Source of the DNA: Scedosporium boydii
Lineage: Eukaryota > Ascomycota > Sordariomycetes > Microascales > Microascaceae
DNA length: 64,000 bases
Direction of reading: 5' to 3'
Assembly (NCBI GenBank): GCA_002221725.1
Contig: NJFT01000002.1
Coordinates: forward strand, 124,001 to 188,000
Both the position numbers and the translations under genes were made by a program. The notes under the pieces were generated by a model. The model did no database searches and was not told the origin of the DNA. It saw nothing but the letters and a program-made list of their open reading frames with translations. Positions 35,078 to 46,176 of this stretch are shown here, one piece after another. Position 1 is the stretch's first letter, and each line of letters starts with the position of its first letter.

Positions 35078-36989
35078 TCAAGACTCCTGGTCTGCATTCC
35101 TAACCAACATACCATACTTCATGCAAAGCTTGTCCCTGAAGTGCTGATGACGAATGCCATTAGGACGCGCCTTAGCAAACTCCGCCATGGCATCCTCCAC
35201 CGTAAACCCGCACCGCTCAACAAGGTACGACACGATAAAGTACCCCGTCCGGTTGAACCCGTAATGGCAATGGACACCGATCAGCTCCCTCGTCTCGCCC
35301 GCCGGCCGGGAGTTCCTGATGCTGTCCACCAGCGAGACGAACTTTTCGACATCCTCGTCTGTCGGCGGAATCTTGGACACCGTCGACAATTTGTGATAGG
35401 CGATACCTCCCTTCTGGAGACCGGTTGGATCGTACGAGGGCTGGTCTCGGCTGATGTCGATGATGTCGACGACCTTGTCGCCCCAGTTCTTGACGAATTC
35501 CGAGGGGCAATGTACTTCGTCGACTTCCCGTAGCGTCTTCATGGCGACAAAAACGGGCTTGTCCGCAGGGCCGATGGGCCGAGAGACGGGTTGTACACTC
35601 TTCCATTTTGCCAAGTTCTTCATTTCCCACTTCCCTTCCTTGGCTAGATACTGCAATTGCCACTATAATCCCAACACGTGTTAGTATTTGCTCTTATTCA
35701 TAGGAGTGGGGCCTCAGCGATGTTCGAAAACTTACCGAGAGTGCAAGCCGGCCAGTAACATATGTCGAAAGGAAGTCGGATACATTGCCGGCGAGAATAC
35801 GAACAGTCAAAGGCATGTAGAGGAGAGCATGGTTTGCTGGGGAAGGCATGATCAGAGTCTTCATCACTCCCCTAGGGTGCAGAGGCTGCTCGGGAATATC
35901 TTCGTCCGTGCGGTTTCGGGGATTTGGAGTGCGGGGTGTCGTAGGTTCGCTATCAGGGCTGTCTATATCGGAGTCTGCAGAGACCCGCGGGACTTTCAAG
36001 TCGTCGGTGTCATCATCCTCCGGGTCTCGAGTGTCCTCGACGGTGGTAGAAGATGCTGTGGCTGAAGCGGAACTGTCCTCTAGGCTTCCAAGTTGAGCTT
36101 TGATCGTGGGACCCGCTTCAAACAGACTGGCAAGCTTCGTGGCTTCGGTCGGAGGAGTTATTTTGTCCGCCTTTCCAGCGACTAGAAAGATTGGCACCTC
36201 GAGGCCCTTCCAGATCTCCGGAGTCGGTAGCCCGCTCACAGGCACACCGTCTTTATATACCGGCAGGGAGCCGTACGCCATTCGTCTCCACACTGGCGTC
36301 CGACTTTGGCAGTTAAATATGTGCTGGAGTCGCCGGGACTCCGCATCCGCGTTCTCGCCAACGAATCGCGTGACACTCGCGCTATTCACATCCCCTCGGC
36401 GATCCCACATCCTCCATAGATTGAAAATCCACCCGGGTATCCATAACAGCATCTTGAAGGTCTTGACCTTGTCCTCGGGAGGTGGGCCGGACACTGGACA
36501 GATCCCGACAAGGCCAACAATATTATTGACCAAATCTGTCACATGTGGCAGTTCTTTGCTGGAGAGATGGGCGCAGAGAGCCGATCCCATACTGTGCCCT
36601 ATCAGAACGACCTGCTGCCCCGCCTTCTTGTCTCTATAACTCTCAATTATGATCTCCAGTAATTCGGTTAAGGCCTCCGTCGTATATGCAGCCCATGCCT
36701 TCTCCGAGAACTCGGATCGGCCACATCCCGGAAGGTCGATCGCCAGACACGACGCTATCGGTAAAAGACTGGTGAGAAGAGGATGGAATTGCGCAACGGA
36801 GCCACCTAGTCCATGGATAAAGACAAGAAGGGGAAGTGGCGAAGGGACTTTGGGAAGCTCATCGGCTTTCGGGTGGCGGCGGTAGAAGATTCGGAGGTTT
36901 GGATAGGTGAATTTGCTGGTAGTATATGTTTTGATTTCGGAATGGTCGCTGAGGAGCGGCGGATCCGTCTGAACCGGATCGACGGACAT
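35078..36989 (-). CDS. Alpha/beta-hydrolase fused to dual-specificity phosphatase
   Basis: One spliced gene with two enzyme modules, 612 residues: exon 36989-35736, a 73-nt intron (GTAAGT ... TATAG, phase 0), exon 35662-35078. Residues about 50-330 form an alpha/beta hydrolase: oxyanion segment VFIHGLGGS (57-64), nucleophile elbow GHSMGSA with Ser133, acid in VAGKADKITPP and the late His in NHALLYMP. A Ser/Asp-rich insert lies before the catalytic His. The second module (about 440-612) is a cysteine phosphatase of the dual-specificity or RNA-triphosphatase-like class, with loop HCHYGFNRTG (Cys550, Arg556), an upstream general-acid-type Asp region (DIIDISRDQPSYD) and ARPNGIRHQHFRDKL at the end. 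I chose ATG 36989; the longer frame above it starts only with TTG. Substrates are unknown. Confidence 0.85.
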
Positions 36990-37091
36990 GGCTCCAGCGG
37001 TTGGCGTGTTCGTATGTTCGGGTGTTCGTGTGTTCGGCGGACTTGGAATGTGTTCTCGATGAATATAGAAATTGATTAGAAGACGGCTCAA

Positions 37092-37102
37092 CTATATATA
37101 AG
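37092..37102 (-). promoter_or_regulatory. TATA-like element upstream of hydrolase-phosphatase gene
   Basis: On the minus strand the sequence CTTATATATAG lies about 110 bp before the chosen ATG at 36989, a plausible distance for a TATA box in a fungal promoter. Confidence 0.35.
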
Positions 37103-38020
37103 TTGGAAATATGTTCGCCGGTGCTTGCTAGAAAGAACCCATCGTCGGATAGCTTCTTGGGTTGCCAAGCGAGAATGAGTCAAGCAAAGGTCAGGCTCAT
37201 GGCAAAATCGAGAGGCAATTAGCAAGGTGATCCTAGCTCTGCTTCAATGGATCGGAAGGAAAAATCTCTCGGCGACTTTGCGCCCAATTGAGGCCCAATA
37301 TTATTGAAGAGACAATTCAATAACAATGGAAAAAATGATCGAGGAAAAGGAATGATAAAGAATCAAAAAGCTCTTCCGGAAGAAAGTCGCGAGGGTCGTC
37401 TCTCTTGATGATGTGAAGAGAAGCTGCGATGGTGCCAAGCCACAGGGCGGTGGACGTTGCGGTTATTATGTCATTTTGCAGCTGATTTGAGAATTCTCCA
37501 ATCCCAGGCCGAAGCCTCGACACAAGGCTCGATTCAACGGTGGAGAAAGCATCTTCGCGTCGGCACCCAAGAGAACGTCCCGCCAATAGCTGAAAAGTGT
37601 TCAGAGTGTGTTTTCTGGAAAAATTACAATTCAAGGCATGGCTCCTATAGTCTATTTTAAGCTACCCTCGTGGCGCGCCAGCTGAACACTGGACCAGACG
37701 CCAAAAAAAATCCAGTATGCGCATGTGAGGAGAGAGACCCATCGTCCACCCTCTCGACATTCTATCATACAGCATGCAGCCAATGGCATGTACCGGTTCT
37801 TGGGCTGGCCACACATTGGGCTTGCAACCGCATCTACCTGCCATTACTGTCTCTTGCCAGCCAACCCGCGACTGGCACCACAGTGTACAGGTCCTAAGAG
37901 CTCTCTCTAGCCGGCAATATATATATGCATTGTGAAAAGGGGTGCACTGATGCACTCCTCTCCACAACCAGCAGTGGCAGGAAAAGGCTATGAATAAGCT
38001 TCCGTCGGTCGCTATTCTCA
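37103..38020. other. Spacer, no gene seen
   Basis: Upstream region of the hydrolase-phosphatase gene and 3' region of the NDUFAF3-like gene. Short frames only; a TATATATATG stretch is at about 37918-37927. Confidence 0.5.
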
Positions 38021-38754
38021 TCACTCGGTCACCCCTTCGCCCTCTTTCCAGCCTAATGGTATCAACGCAGCAGCGACGTCGTCAACCCCTCTTTCTGTAG
38101 CTAGAAGATTATACTGAGCAGCGGCGTTGTTGGTGTCTAATATCTCGGTTCGCATGCCCAAACTATTGATGTAGTCTCTTGTTTCACGGCTGAGGGGTCG
38201 TATTTCAGGTCCGACACCAACTATGAGGAGATCTGAGGGAGGATGTCAGTACTTGCGGCTGGAAGAGATCATGCTCGAGTAAAAGAGGAGTCACGGAGGT
38301 TGCACTCACCTGGTCTCGGCCATACTAAATTCAGCAGCCCGAACGCCTCCTTTGGTAATTCAACCTGACCCTTCTTGTTTACCAGTTTCTTCTCCGTTAT
38401 CGCATCCCATGGCTTCCATTTGAATGCCTCTCCATTGACTAGCAGCACCCCACTGCCGTCAGTAATTCTAACTCCACCGTTCAGATGGAAACCCGTGGGA
38501 AGACAGCGGTCGACCGCAGTAGGCGGCGTTGGCGTATTCCCTAGGACGTCGAGTTCACCAAAGTCGGTCCTTGGTGGTTCTTTGGGAGGTTTCTGCCGAC
38601 TCCGCCATGGCGATGGAGTAGTATGAAAAGATGCTCGAAACTGGCGCGTTTCTCGCGCTGTGTTGAGTATGCGGCGGCCGGCTGGGATAGAAGGACGGAG
38701 CGAAGAACATTGGCATGGAACCGCCCTAAAATGCCTCACGAGGTGTCGCGACAT
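38021..38754 (-). CDS. NDUFAF3/Mth938-domain mitochondrial protein
   Basis: Probable mitochondrial matrix protein related to NDUFAF3, an early assembly factor of respiratory complex I. Two exons, 38754-38310 and 38232-38021, joined in phase 1 (CCAG|GTGAGT ... CTCAG), about 218 residues. The N-terminal 60 residues are rich in Arg/Ser/His without acids (MSRHLVRHFRAVPCQ, FHTTPSPWRSRQ), a strong matrix-targeting signal. The Mth938 (DUF498) core follows: DVLGNTP, GFHLNGGVRITDGSGVLLVN, FKWKPWDA, LLNLVWPRPDLLIVGVGPEI, and the ending LGMRTEILDTNNAAAQYNLL. The start at 38754 fits the presequence; the upstream frame begins only with GTG. In this window MDM10 also serves mitochondria but is not linked. 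Confidence 0.88.
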
Positions 38755-39668
38755 CGCTGAGGCTTTGCGCGTGGACTGATGTGTTGGAAGGACTTGTAGA
38801 TTTGTGAAGGGTGAATTTTTGATGACGAACTTGTTTGTTGCCGATAAGAAATTTGGAGCTCTTATCGATCTTGTCCCGCTCCCACCACAACCACCACCAT
38901 CACCTTGACAGCATTTAGAACGCACAATAGACCCCTCGCTTGCAGGCTATTGACGAGAAATTTATGTCGAAGAAAAGAAGAGGGAAGCAATTACAAGATT
39001 AGTTCGGCCGATATCGTAGGGGGGGTGAAACTCAAGAACTACTTTTCGCCCTGCTAAATATTATTTGGGCTACTTTAATAGTTTTAAGTGCAATTCGAAT
39101 ACCTCAGGAAGACTTCCGTTTACGTTTGCAGGGATATGGTGGGACGACACAAACGAGGTCAATGTCAAGCGTCTCTCGTCTGTTGATGATACGACAACTC
39201 ACCAAAACGAGCAGCTCGAATGTACCACCCATGTCTATCATCTAAGTCACCCAAAAGTTCATACACTTGGTCATGCACTTGCAAGAAGTAGGGACCTTGC
39301 TTCTTGGGTATATCCCGTCGTGTATGAAACGGAAAAATCCTCGACTAGTATTGGCTATGCATCATCACAATCACCAAACCCGTGAGAAGAAGAGCCACCG
39401 AGACTTGCACGAACTTGACCGCTTGTTGCATTCCGAATCATCAAGCGCAGAACAGATGGAAGCAGTGTGCCTTTAACTGCCATGCCGGTAAACTGGTTGT
39501 GTATGTATCATGTAGTCGATTCCCCTTTGAACCCTAGCGAACACCGTTGAAAAACAAATAACAAACCAAGCCGTCGGCCCATTCTTTTTTAATTCCCATC
39601 CATGCTCATGCAATTCAGAGAGAGAGAGAGAGATAGAGTTATATTTGCGTTTGATGGGGTTGATCCAT
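38755..39668. other. Spacer, no gene seen
   Basis: Holds the promoter of the NDUFAF3-like gene and the 3' region of the eL34 gene. A short (GA)n run is at about 39619-39632. Confidence 0.5.
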
Positions 39669-40378
39669 TTATTTCTTCTTCTCGCTCTGCTCCTTCAGCA
39701 CCTTCTTCACAATCTTCTGCTCCTCGATGAGGAAGGCGCGGACGATCCTGTCCTGGACACAGTTACCGCATCTCGATCCGCCGTAGGAACGGTTGACGCT
39801 CTTCTGGGGCTTGGAAATCTGGGAGTACTCGCGGGGTCGGAGAGCAGGGACCTATTGGCAACCATTAGTACACGCAACGCTCATTCGAGCCCGAACTCGC
39901 AAAATGAGAGCAGGTTGTAGCTTTCAAGGTGAGGGCGCGAGGGAAAATTGAGAGATGGTATCCATGGTCCCCTAGAACTCATCATCCCAATTGCCTTTTC
40001 CTTCGCGCTCCATTCCTCAAAAAGTCCTAGAACCTGACTCCCACTCGCTGCCCCTCGATTTCCCCCTCTCCCCTTCAATGTATCCCGGAAATCGACTTAC
40101 GCCCGCCAACTTGCTGCCACAGTCGCCGCACTTGGGGTTGGTGCCTCGCTTCTTGATGTGAAGGAGTCGGAGCTTGCCACCGGGGGTCTTGATCGTCCGG
40201 GTGAGGTTGGAGGTGGTGTTGTAGCTACAGAATCGCGAAAAGTTAGTACATTCTTGACCCCTCGGTCGAATTGGACGCAGCAAAAGGGACAATATCGATC
40301 GATTATCCCTTTCGCGAAATCGAGAAATTGGTCGTCTTACCCGTTGCGGCGGCGGTAGGTCACTCTTTGGGGGGCCAT
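39669..40378 (-). CDS. RPL34: 60S ribosomal protein L34 (eL34)
   Basis: Large-subunit ribosomal protein of eukaryotes and archaea. Three exons: 40378-40341, 40224-40101 and 39851-39669, giving 114 residues, a normal length. Sequence order: [39 protein letters not shown], the zinc-ribbon-type pairs CGDCG and CGNC, then [20 protein letters not shown] and the basic tail ([13 protein letters not shown]). Introns use GTAAGA and GTAAGT donors with acceptors GTAG and ATAG, the second in phase 0. The start is the first ATG before the diagnostic N-terminus. Confidence 0.95.
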
Positions 40379-40961
40379 TGTGCTTGGTGTGCTTGGTGGT
40401 CGCTTTGGTGATACACGGGGAAAAGAGTGAAGGTTTTCGAGATTTGGGAAATTTTGTGTGGGCGAGGGTCAGTAACCAGGTGTGGGTCAATTTTGCAATG
40501 CAGGGTTCACTAGCCACGAAATTAAGCAACCAAGCCACAGCTCCCCTTTCCTTGTGTGGCACTAACATCGAGGTCACGTGGATAGATGTTGATAGTCTCC
40601 AGTTGCTTAGGGGTCATGGTGGAGCAGGCCCATTCTTGCGTTGACCAAGATGATGGTAAGAAGACACGAATGGGAAAGAAGCCTAGGACGGTCGATATAA
40701 TTCCTCGTTACGAGCTAGTATGTAGATTGAGAGAAGCCCATAGCCGATTATGACTTGGAACTATAAAATCAGTACTAGAAAGCTCAACAAGTAAAAAAAG
40801 AAATAAGCAATCTACTTTCTCTTCGCTGTAAATTGCAAGGCTATCCTCCGTCCTATAAACACCCTGTTGTCCTATTATATCATGAGCCTAAAACGCCGTT
40901 GTCCCGATAATCGATTCTCAACCTAAATATCATCCGTGCCTCTCTTAAGGGAAATGCCCCT
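40379..40961. promoter_or_regulatory. Upstream region of eL34
   Basis: 583 bp between the eL34 start and the stop of the next minus-strand gene. It should hold the eL34 promoter. No clear TATA box or coding frame seen. Confidence 0.45.
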
Positions 40962-41453
40962 TTATAAGCTCCCATTTGCATACCAGTTAGGGTGCTCTGT
41001 GGGATCCCATGTAGAGATTCCGAGAGGGTTCTCCTTGCGGCTCTTGTTGGCACGGTCAAAGATCTTCTTGCTCTCGGCGTCGCCCATGAGTTCTCTAAAG
41101 TCTTGAATCTCCTTATGGGCATCAGCTACGGACTTCATGAGCAAGCGATACAGTTCGGAAGCTACGTATTATTATTAGCGAATGACAAGCAGCTAGACTA
41201 GCAGAACATAGGACAACTCACGGGTTCGGCTCTCAGTTAAGGGAGCGGTCATTCGTGGGATGGTTGTTCTGAGCTGGCTCGCCTGAACAGCTATGTTAGG
41301 TTCGTACTTCTCGAACTTGATACCGCAAGGAAGGAGTACCTGAACATGGAGTTTATCTAGCCTCTTGAGAGCGGCTTCAAGCTGAGCCTCGTCCCATGAC
41401 TCGTTGGAGCCAGCCTTTGAGTCCTGGGCTTTTTGTCGGTTTGCAGGCGCCAT
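40962..41453 (-). CDS. Small helical protein, function not recognised
   Basis: Three exons: 41453-41340, 41282-41222 and 41161-40962, about 124 residues. The predicted product is helical: ESWDEAQLEAALKRLDKLHV, then LRTTIPRMTAPLTESR, a second helix SELYRLLMKSVADAHKEIQ, and a conserved-looking end (RKENPLGISTWDPTEHPNWY). The first intron is only 57 nt, a multiple of three with no stop (GTACTC ... CTAACATAG ... TTCAG), so retention would insert 19 residues. I keep the intron because it has a good branch site and the spliced helix keeps its heptad-like pattern. The layout, a short coiled coil followed by an LR-x-x-IPR motif, resembles small subunits of multi-protein complexes, but I cannot name the family. 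Confidence 0.65.
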
Positions 41454-42240
41454 AGCTGCCACACAATGACTGGATGGCAAAATATAGATATGAAATTAGA
41501 CACACGGAGGACGAGTCTTGAACGTGCCACAGCCCTTTCGCCAGTATCACGAGGAGAGCGGAATGGGGGACGCAGCAAGGGGAACCCAGAATAGGAAGGC
41601 GGTGTATGCGCGGAGGAAGATGGAGACTCAAGAGCGTCTGAGTAATGGAACGAGGAAATGGAGACCAAGACCGAAATTTGGCACCTGAGAATTGCCTGGA
41701 CTACTTTCCCGATTCGGGGTTGAGTACAATAGTAACTTGAGCAATGACATAATTAGAGTACTGCGGGCGGTGGTGTCTCATCTACGGAAGTGGCGGCGGA
41801 AGGACCTGGTCACGTGATGACACTATTAGTGAGCAGCACGTGCAACAACAGCATGCCTGGTCAGTACTGTTCAGAGTGTTGAGGTCCTTAAACCGTTTCG
41901 TACCGGAAAATAAAACTACCTAGTTTCCATCACCGTGCGGATTGTAAATCTCAGACTGAACCTCTACACACCCTCGAATCGCCCCCCAACTTTCTTCATC
42001 GACAGAAGCTCCATCACGATCGGATTCTTCGAAGAAAGAACAGCATTCTATCTCAAACGCACCTAGCCTATTTTTTCATTAAATCCATTAACCATTTTCC
42101 CCCACTATTCCCCGCCGGAGCAGGTCTGCCCGGCACCAACGTTCACGCTGGAGTACTCGACGCCCCCCAAACCGTTTATCCACCACCAAACACGTCACAA
42201 CGCGACCCCAGATTTAACGGGCGCGGGCGACATTTCTGGC
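41454..42240. promoter_or_regulatory. Divergent intergenic region
   Basis: 787 bp between two divergent start codons (small helical protein and FAR1-type protein). The final 250 bases are C-rich and probably the 5' leader of the FAR1-type gene. Confidence 0.45.
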
Positions 42241-42873
42241 ATGCCGGAGACACCAACCACCGCAGCCACCCTTCTGCCCCCACCCGAGGGCATCTTCCGA
42301 ACGTTCGAGGACTTGCTGAGCTCTGTCCAGCGCTGGGCCAAGGACCATGGCTATGGCATCGTGAAGCTTCGCGCCTCCAACTACAGGGACGGCAAGCCGA
42401 CTAGGTACGACCTCGTATGTGATCGTGGCGGCGTCAAATACAACAGCACGGCGAAGAAGCGAACACCGTCGACACGCAAGGTCGACTGTCCCTGGCGAGC
42501 CAAGGCCGTCTGCGAGGTGCAACTCGGCCATCAGTGGCGTTTCGCCGTCCAAGAATCTCGTCACAATCACGACGCCCGACCCCCTTCGGCCGCACCGGGC
42601 CAAGAGAACACGCCTCTTGCGCAGTCGATTCGATCGTTCACCAACAAGCTCGACCGACTCATACACGACGTGGGCCAGGGCTTCATGCACATGGGCCAGC
42701 GTCTCGACAATGTTGAGAAGCAGCTGATGGATCTGCGGAACCACATGGGAGGATACGAGCCTCGATTCCAAGGCATGGAGTCTAGAATGCAAGCAGTCGA
42801 GACTCGAGGCGATATGCAACTAGGGCCTATGGACGACGTCGACGTCGACACTAGAATCTTGGCGAGCATGTAG
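42241..42873 (+). CDS. Solitary FAR1-type (WRKY-GCM1-like) DNA-binding protein
   Basis: Single-exon gene of 210 residues. Residues about 16-115 match the FAR1 DNA-binding domain: a helical lead (FRTFEDLLSSVQRWAKDHGY), KLRASNYRDGKPTRYDLVC with Cys60, RKVDCPWRAKAVC with Cys83, and the HNH pair His108/His110, giving the C-C-H-H zinc set. The domain is best known from the N-terminus of Mutator-like (MULE) transposases and plant FAR1/FHY3. Here there is no transposase domain. Instead a coiled coil follows (NKLDRLIHDVGQGFMHMGQR, then DNVEKQLMDLRNHMG) that could dimerise. This suggests a domesticated transposon-derived regulator. Neighbours do not clarify its targets. Confidence 0.75.
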   Translation: MPETPTTAATLLPPPEGIFRTFEDLLSSVQRWAKDHGYGIVKLRASNYRDGKPTRYDLVCDRGGVKYNSTAKKRTPSTRKVDCPWRAKAVCEVQLGHQWRFAVQESRHNHDARPPSAAPGQENTPLAQSIRSFTNKLDRLIHDVGQGFMHMGQRLDNVEKQLMDLRNHMGGYEPRFQGMESRMQAVETRGDMQLGPMDDVDVDTRILASM

Positions 42874-43982
42874 CCATGAGCCTTAGGCCAGTCGCCTCCT
42901 GGCCATTTTTCCAACCCCCGTCACAAATCTCATTGTGTCGACGGCCTTCTTTCGCTTCTTCTCTCAATCATTCGGGTATTTCTCTCTGCGACGACGCGAG
43001 GGCTGGTTTGTATGTTTCTACTAGGGAGGAAAGGGTCTGGTCTGCTTGGTTTTCTTTTTCTTTCCACCTCAGTCGTTTTCAACCTTTATGTATTTTGCGG
43101 CGTCTCGGATGGTTGAGAAATCCCCCCCAGGTGTAACTACACAATTTTACAGAGAGGGCTATCATTGAAGTCTTTCAAATTAGGGAATATCGGATCGCTC
43201 CAGGGCTCTGTGTACGTCTTTTGCGGATTCGTTTGGTCTTTCTTTCTTTTTATTTCTCGTTGTCGTTTTGGTCCTTTTGTTTTGCAACTTGGGCGCAGGC
43301 AGTCTTTTTTGTACCTACGAGTTAGGGAGGTATCGAGGAGTCGGATGACAAGAATGTTACGATACCGCAACAACCCATTGAACGGGTTGTATTTATAAAG
43401 AAAGCTGCCCTTTGTTGCAACGAAACAGAATCGAGTCCATCCACAGCACTGGTGTAGCATGAAGCTATCGATAGATTCCGTGATAATCATGTGTCATCGA
43501 GGATGGACGTAGTGTGTGCCCTCCATATGAACTGAATGTATGGGCGTGTCAATGATGGAGTTTGGATACGCACTGTTATCTTCCTTCACATCCACGACGG
43601 AACTTCATCTCGAAACCACTGTGTTAGTCTGGCACCAATATTGACGATGTTATTCCCGATATTGCCATCGAATGCAACTGCAACTTCAGCCGCCCGACGT
43701 GTAGGGATCCATTTTCTTCAACAGGCGAAGCCAAGCTTCACGACAGATCACCAACAGATCAATGAGCTTAAGCTCGACCAAATACGGCAATATGGCGGTT
43801 TGTGTCACATATCAAAACCCCTCAACTCGACCCGCTTTCGTCTTAAGATCCCCTCAGTGACCACCCTTTATTGAGCTGCGTACCGCATTGCCTCTCTTCG
43901 TAATTCCCTCCTCAGCCCTCAACACCCTCCGAGATAAATACGCCCCTTAATAACCTTAATTTCTTTCCTCTTCTCCTCCACT
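42874..43982. other. Spacer, no gene seen
   Basis: T-rich 3' region of the FAR1-type gene, then the upstream region of the next gene. Frames at 43137-43490 and 43536-43874 are low-complexity without family features. Confidence 0.5.
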
Positions 43983-44831
43983 ATGCCAAGGTACTTCAAC
44001 CTAAACCCACCAGGGCTAAAAAAGAGGGCAAGGCTAAGAGACATCGACTACGACCGTGATGAATGCGTCGAAGCGATCCGCGACTTCTACCAGTTCCTCG
44101 TCAAAGCATACCTCCCGGAATCAGAAGTTATCGAGCCACCAGAAGGCGGCTGGCCCAACATCACCGCCGATGTCCTCCAACCCCTAGGCAAGACGGATGA
44201 GGTCGTCGACCTGCTCTGCCACCTGCCCTACATCCGCTCCACCGGAAGCTATGATGAGCCCCAGGCTATGCCCGCCACCTTCTTCGCCGACTGGCAGAAT
44301 ACCGCCGACTACATCGCCAAGGATCCGGAGAACAATGGCCGCAACATCAAAGGCCGCACCGAGGACTTTCTTGAAAACGTGCCGGGGACCGTCATCGGCC
44401 TGACTAGCGGAAAGGAAGAGAGCTCCACGATCCTGCTTGACACAGAAATAGGCGTGGTGTACTGGCATGAGTACCCGGGAGAGCTCCTGCGCCGGCCCTC
44501 GCGACCACAACTTGAGGACGCCTGGTACGACTATGCGCCCGATGAGGAAGAGTGGCGGGGGGAGTCGGGGGCCTGGGCTATTGGTGACTTCTTTGAAGTG
44601 TTGAAGGACCAGTTTCGGAAGCAGAAGTTTGTGGCCGTATGTCCGTGGATTGTGTACGACGTTTATCTTGACGGGCTTCCCGATGGTATGCTAGACCTGG
44701 TTAAGGGCGTATATAAGCAGCATGGCTGGCCCGATTTGGAGAAATACAGCAAGGAAGAGTGCATGAAGGCTATCCAGAAGGCTCTCGAGGAGAGCTACCC
44801 TGATCGGGCACACTTGCTCCGCTGGTCCTAG
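43983..44831 (+). CDS. Uncharacterised fungal protein, 282 residues
   Basis: Single-exon frame with gene-like codon use and a start just after CTCCACT. The protein is acidic and soluble with no signal peptide or membrane segment. Notable stretches: DECVEAIRDFYQFLVKAYLP, VIEPPEGGWPNI, VVDLLCHLPYIR, then TVIGLTSGKEESSTILLDTE followed by VVYWHEYPG, and a C-terminal part (VYKQHGWPDLEKYSKEECMK). The pattern of an N-terminal helix, a 'hydrophobic-Leu-Cys-His-Leu-Pro' block and a later 'I-x-L-D-T-x-x-G' strand recalls large uncharacterised families expanded in moulds, distantly like SMI1/KNR4-fold proteins. That is only a suggestion; I assign no function. Confidence 0.6.
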   Translation: MPRYFNLNPPGLKKRARLRDIDYDRDECVEAIRDFYQFLVKAYLPESEVIEPPEGGWPNITADVLQPLGKTDEVVDLLCHLPYIRSTGSYDEPQAMPATFFADWQNTADYIAKDPENNGRNIKGRTEDFLENVPGTVIGLTSGKEESSTILLDTEIGVVYWHEYPGELLRRPSRPQLEDAWYDYAPDEEEWRGESGAWAIGDFFEVLKDQFRKQKFVAVCPWIVYDVYLDGLPDGMLDLVKGVYKQHGWPDLEKYSKEECMKAIQKALEESYPDRAHLLRWS

Positions 44832-46144
44832 GTGTAGCGGAAGCGGAACGGCACCGGCGAGCGAGATCTGCAGATTCTGAGGGGTTGGAAATGGAACATT
44901 CTGCCACCAAGTCTGAACCGGAGAGTTTCGACAACTGCGGCACTGCGGGCTCGGTAAGCAATTCTCTGTCCAGCCGTCAAGGCCATAGGACAACAGTCTA
45001 AAGATCTATTATACAGTGGGCTCCTTCAGGTAAGAAGTACACTGAGTTTATATCAGTTGATGAATTAGGTTCTCGTAACGACCATCCCCTTCCTTCGTAG
45101 GCTTACAATAAAGCACGAGATAGTTCAGTGCACCTCTATTTCGCCCATGGGACCACTTCTTACAGCTTCCAGGAGGCGAGAACTGGTCCACCCGCAGCTC
45201 TTAATTCAATCTAGAACAGCCCAATCCTAATGACACGGGACAACCGACTTAACGCTTTCCCGACGCTGGCGGGACAAGTGCAGGGCAGTTAGGGAAAGCA
45301 AAGACGGAAGCCAAGATCTTGCGAACTATGTATGTGTGTGTGCCACGGTGGCATTGCCAAAGTAAGGCCGGAGGGAAAAGTAGGAAAAGGCGGGCTAATT
45401 ACCTAGGACACTCGGCCAACGACCATTGCAGCTCGGCGACCTGCATGAGGCACGAAGCAGCCACTGCATTCTCCGTCCGTGACCAGTGCGACTCCGTTCG
45501 ATTAGCGGTCTTCTCAACAAGGTCGGGCAGCGGGTTGACCAGTCCCCAGCCCAAAACCCCAACCCCGGAAGCGCGGTTGAGAAAGCTAGAGAGGGAAATA
45601 TGGAGGGATATGAAGGATTCCGATGGATCGGTTAGAGAAGTCAGTTTCTTGGCAATTCGGATCTCTTCTCCTTGCTCCCAGGAGGTGTTTTGTCCATCCG
45701 TCTTGCCCTTTCCCCGCTTGTGTGCTTCTCTCCATTTCATGGGATGAAGTTTCCACGTAGTTTACTGCTTCACCCTTCGTATTTCCTAATACAGCATGAC
45801 TGCTCTAGGCTACAGCTGTCCTCGGCGGTTATGCTCCATGCAGAGTATTGGTACGGGCTAGACTGAGAAAGCACAAATTCGGAGTGAGAAGACCAAGCTA
45901 AGACCGCAGATCTTTCCATCTTCGCCCAAACCCGTTCTTGGTCTGCATTCAACGAGGCACCATCGATATTGGAACCTTATTTCATTTCATCTCTTTGAAG
46001 TTTGGGGGAACATGCTCAGTCTATGGGGGTCTTTCGGCCCAAACCCCGAGAATGGGCCTGTCGCTTAAGCTAACCTTTAGCTCCCTGCCGGGAGCTCTGG
46101 CCAGGCCCTTGTGTTTGAGGATGTTGCGACACACACCCTGGACA

Positions 46145-46176
<32 letters not shown>

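Noticed and set aside
36990..37091. N-terminal extension of the hydrolase-phosphatase protein
   Set aside because: The longer frame begins with TTG, encodes a Thr/Pro-rich repeat-like stretch and overlaps the promoter zone; the ATG at 36989 is preferred.
45399..45740. Frame open on both strands
   Set aside because: No recognisable domain, start context or splice partner; being open on both strands suggests composition rather than coding.
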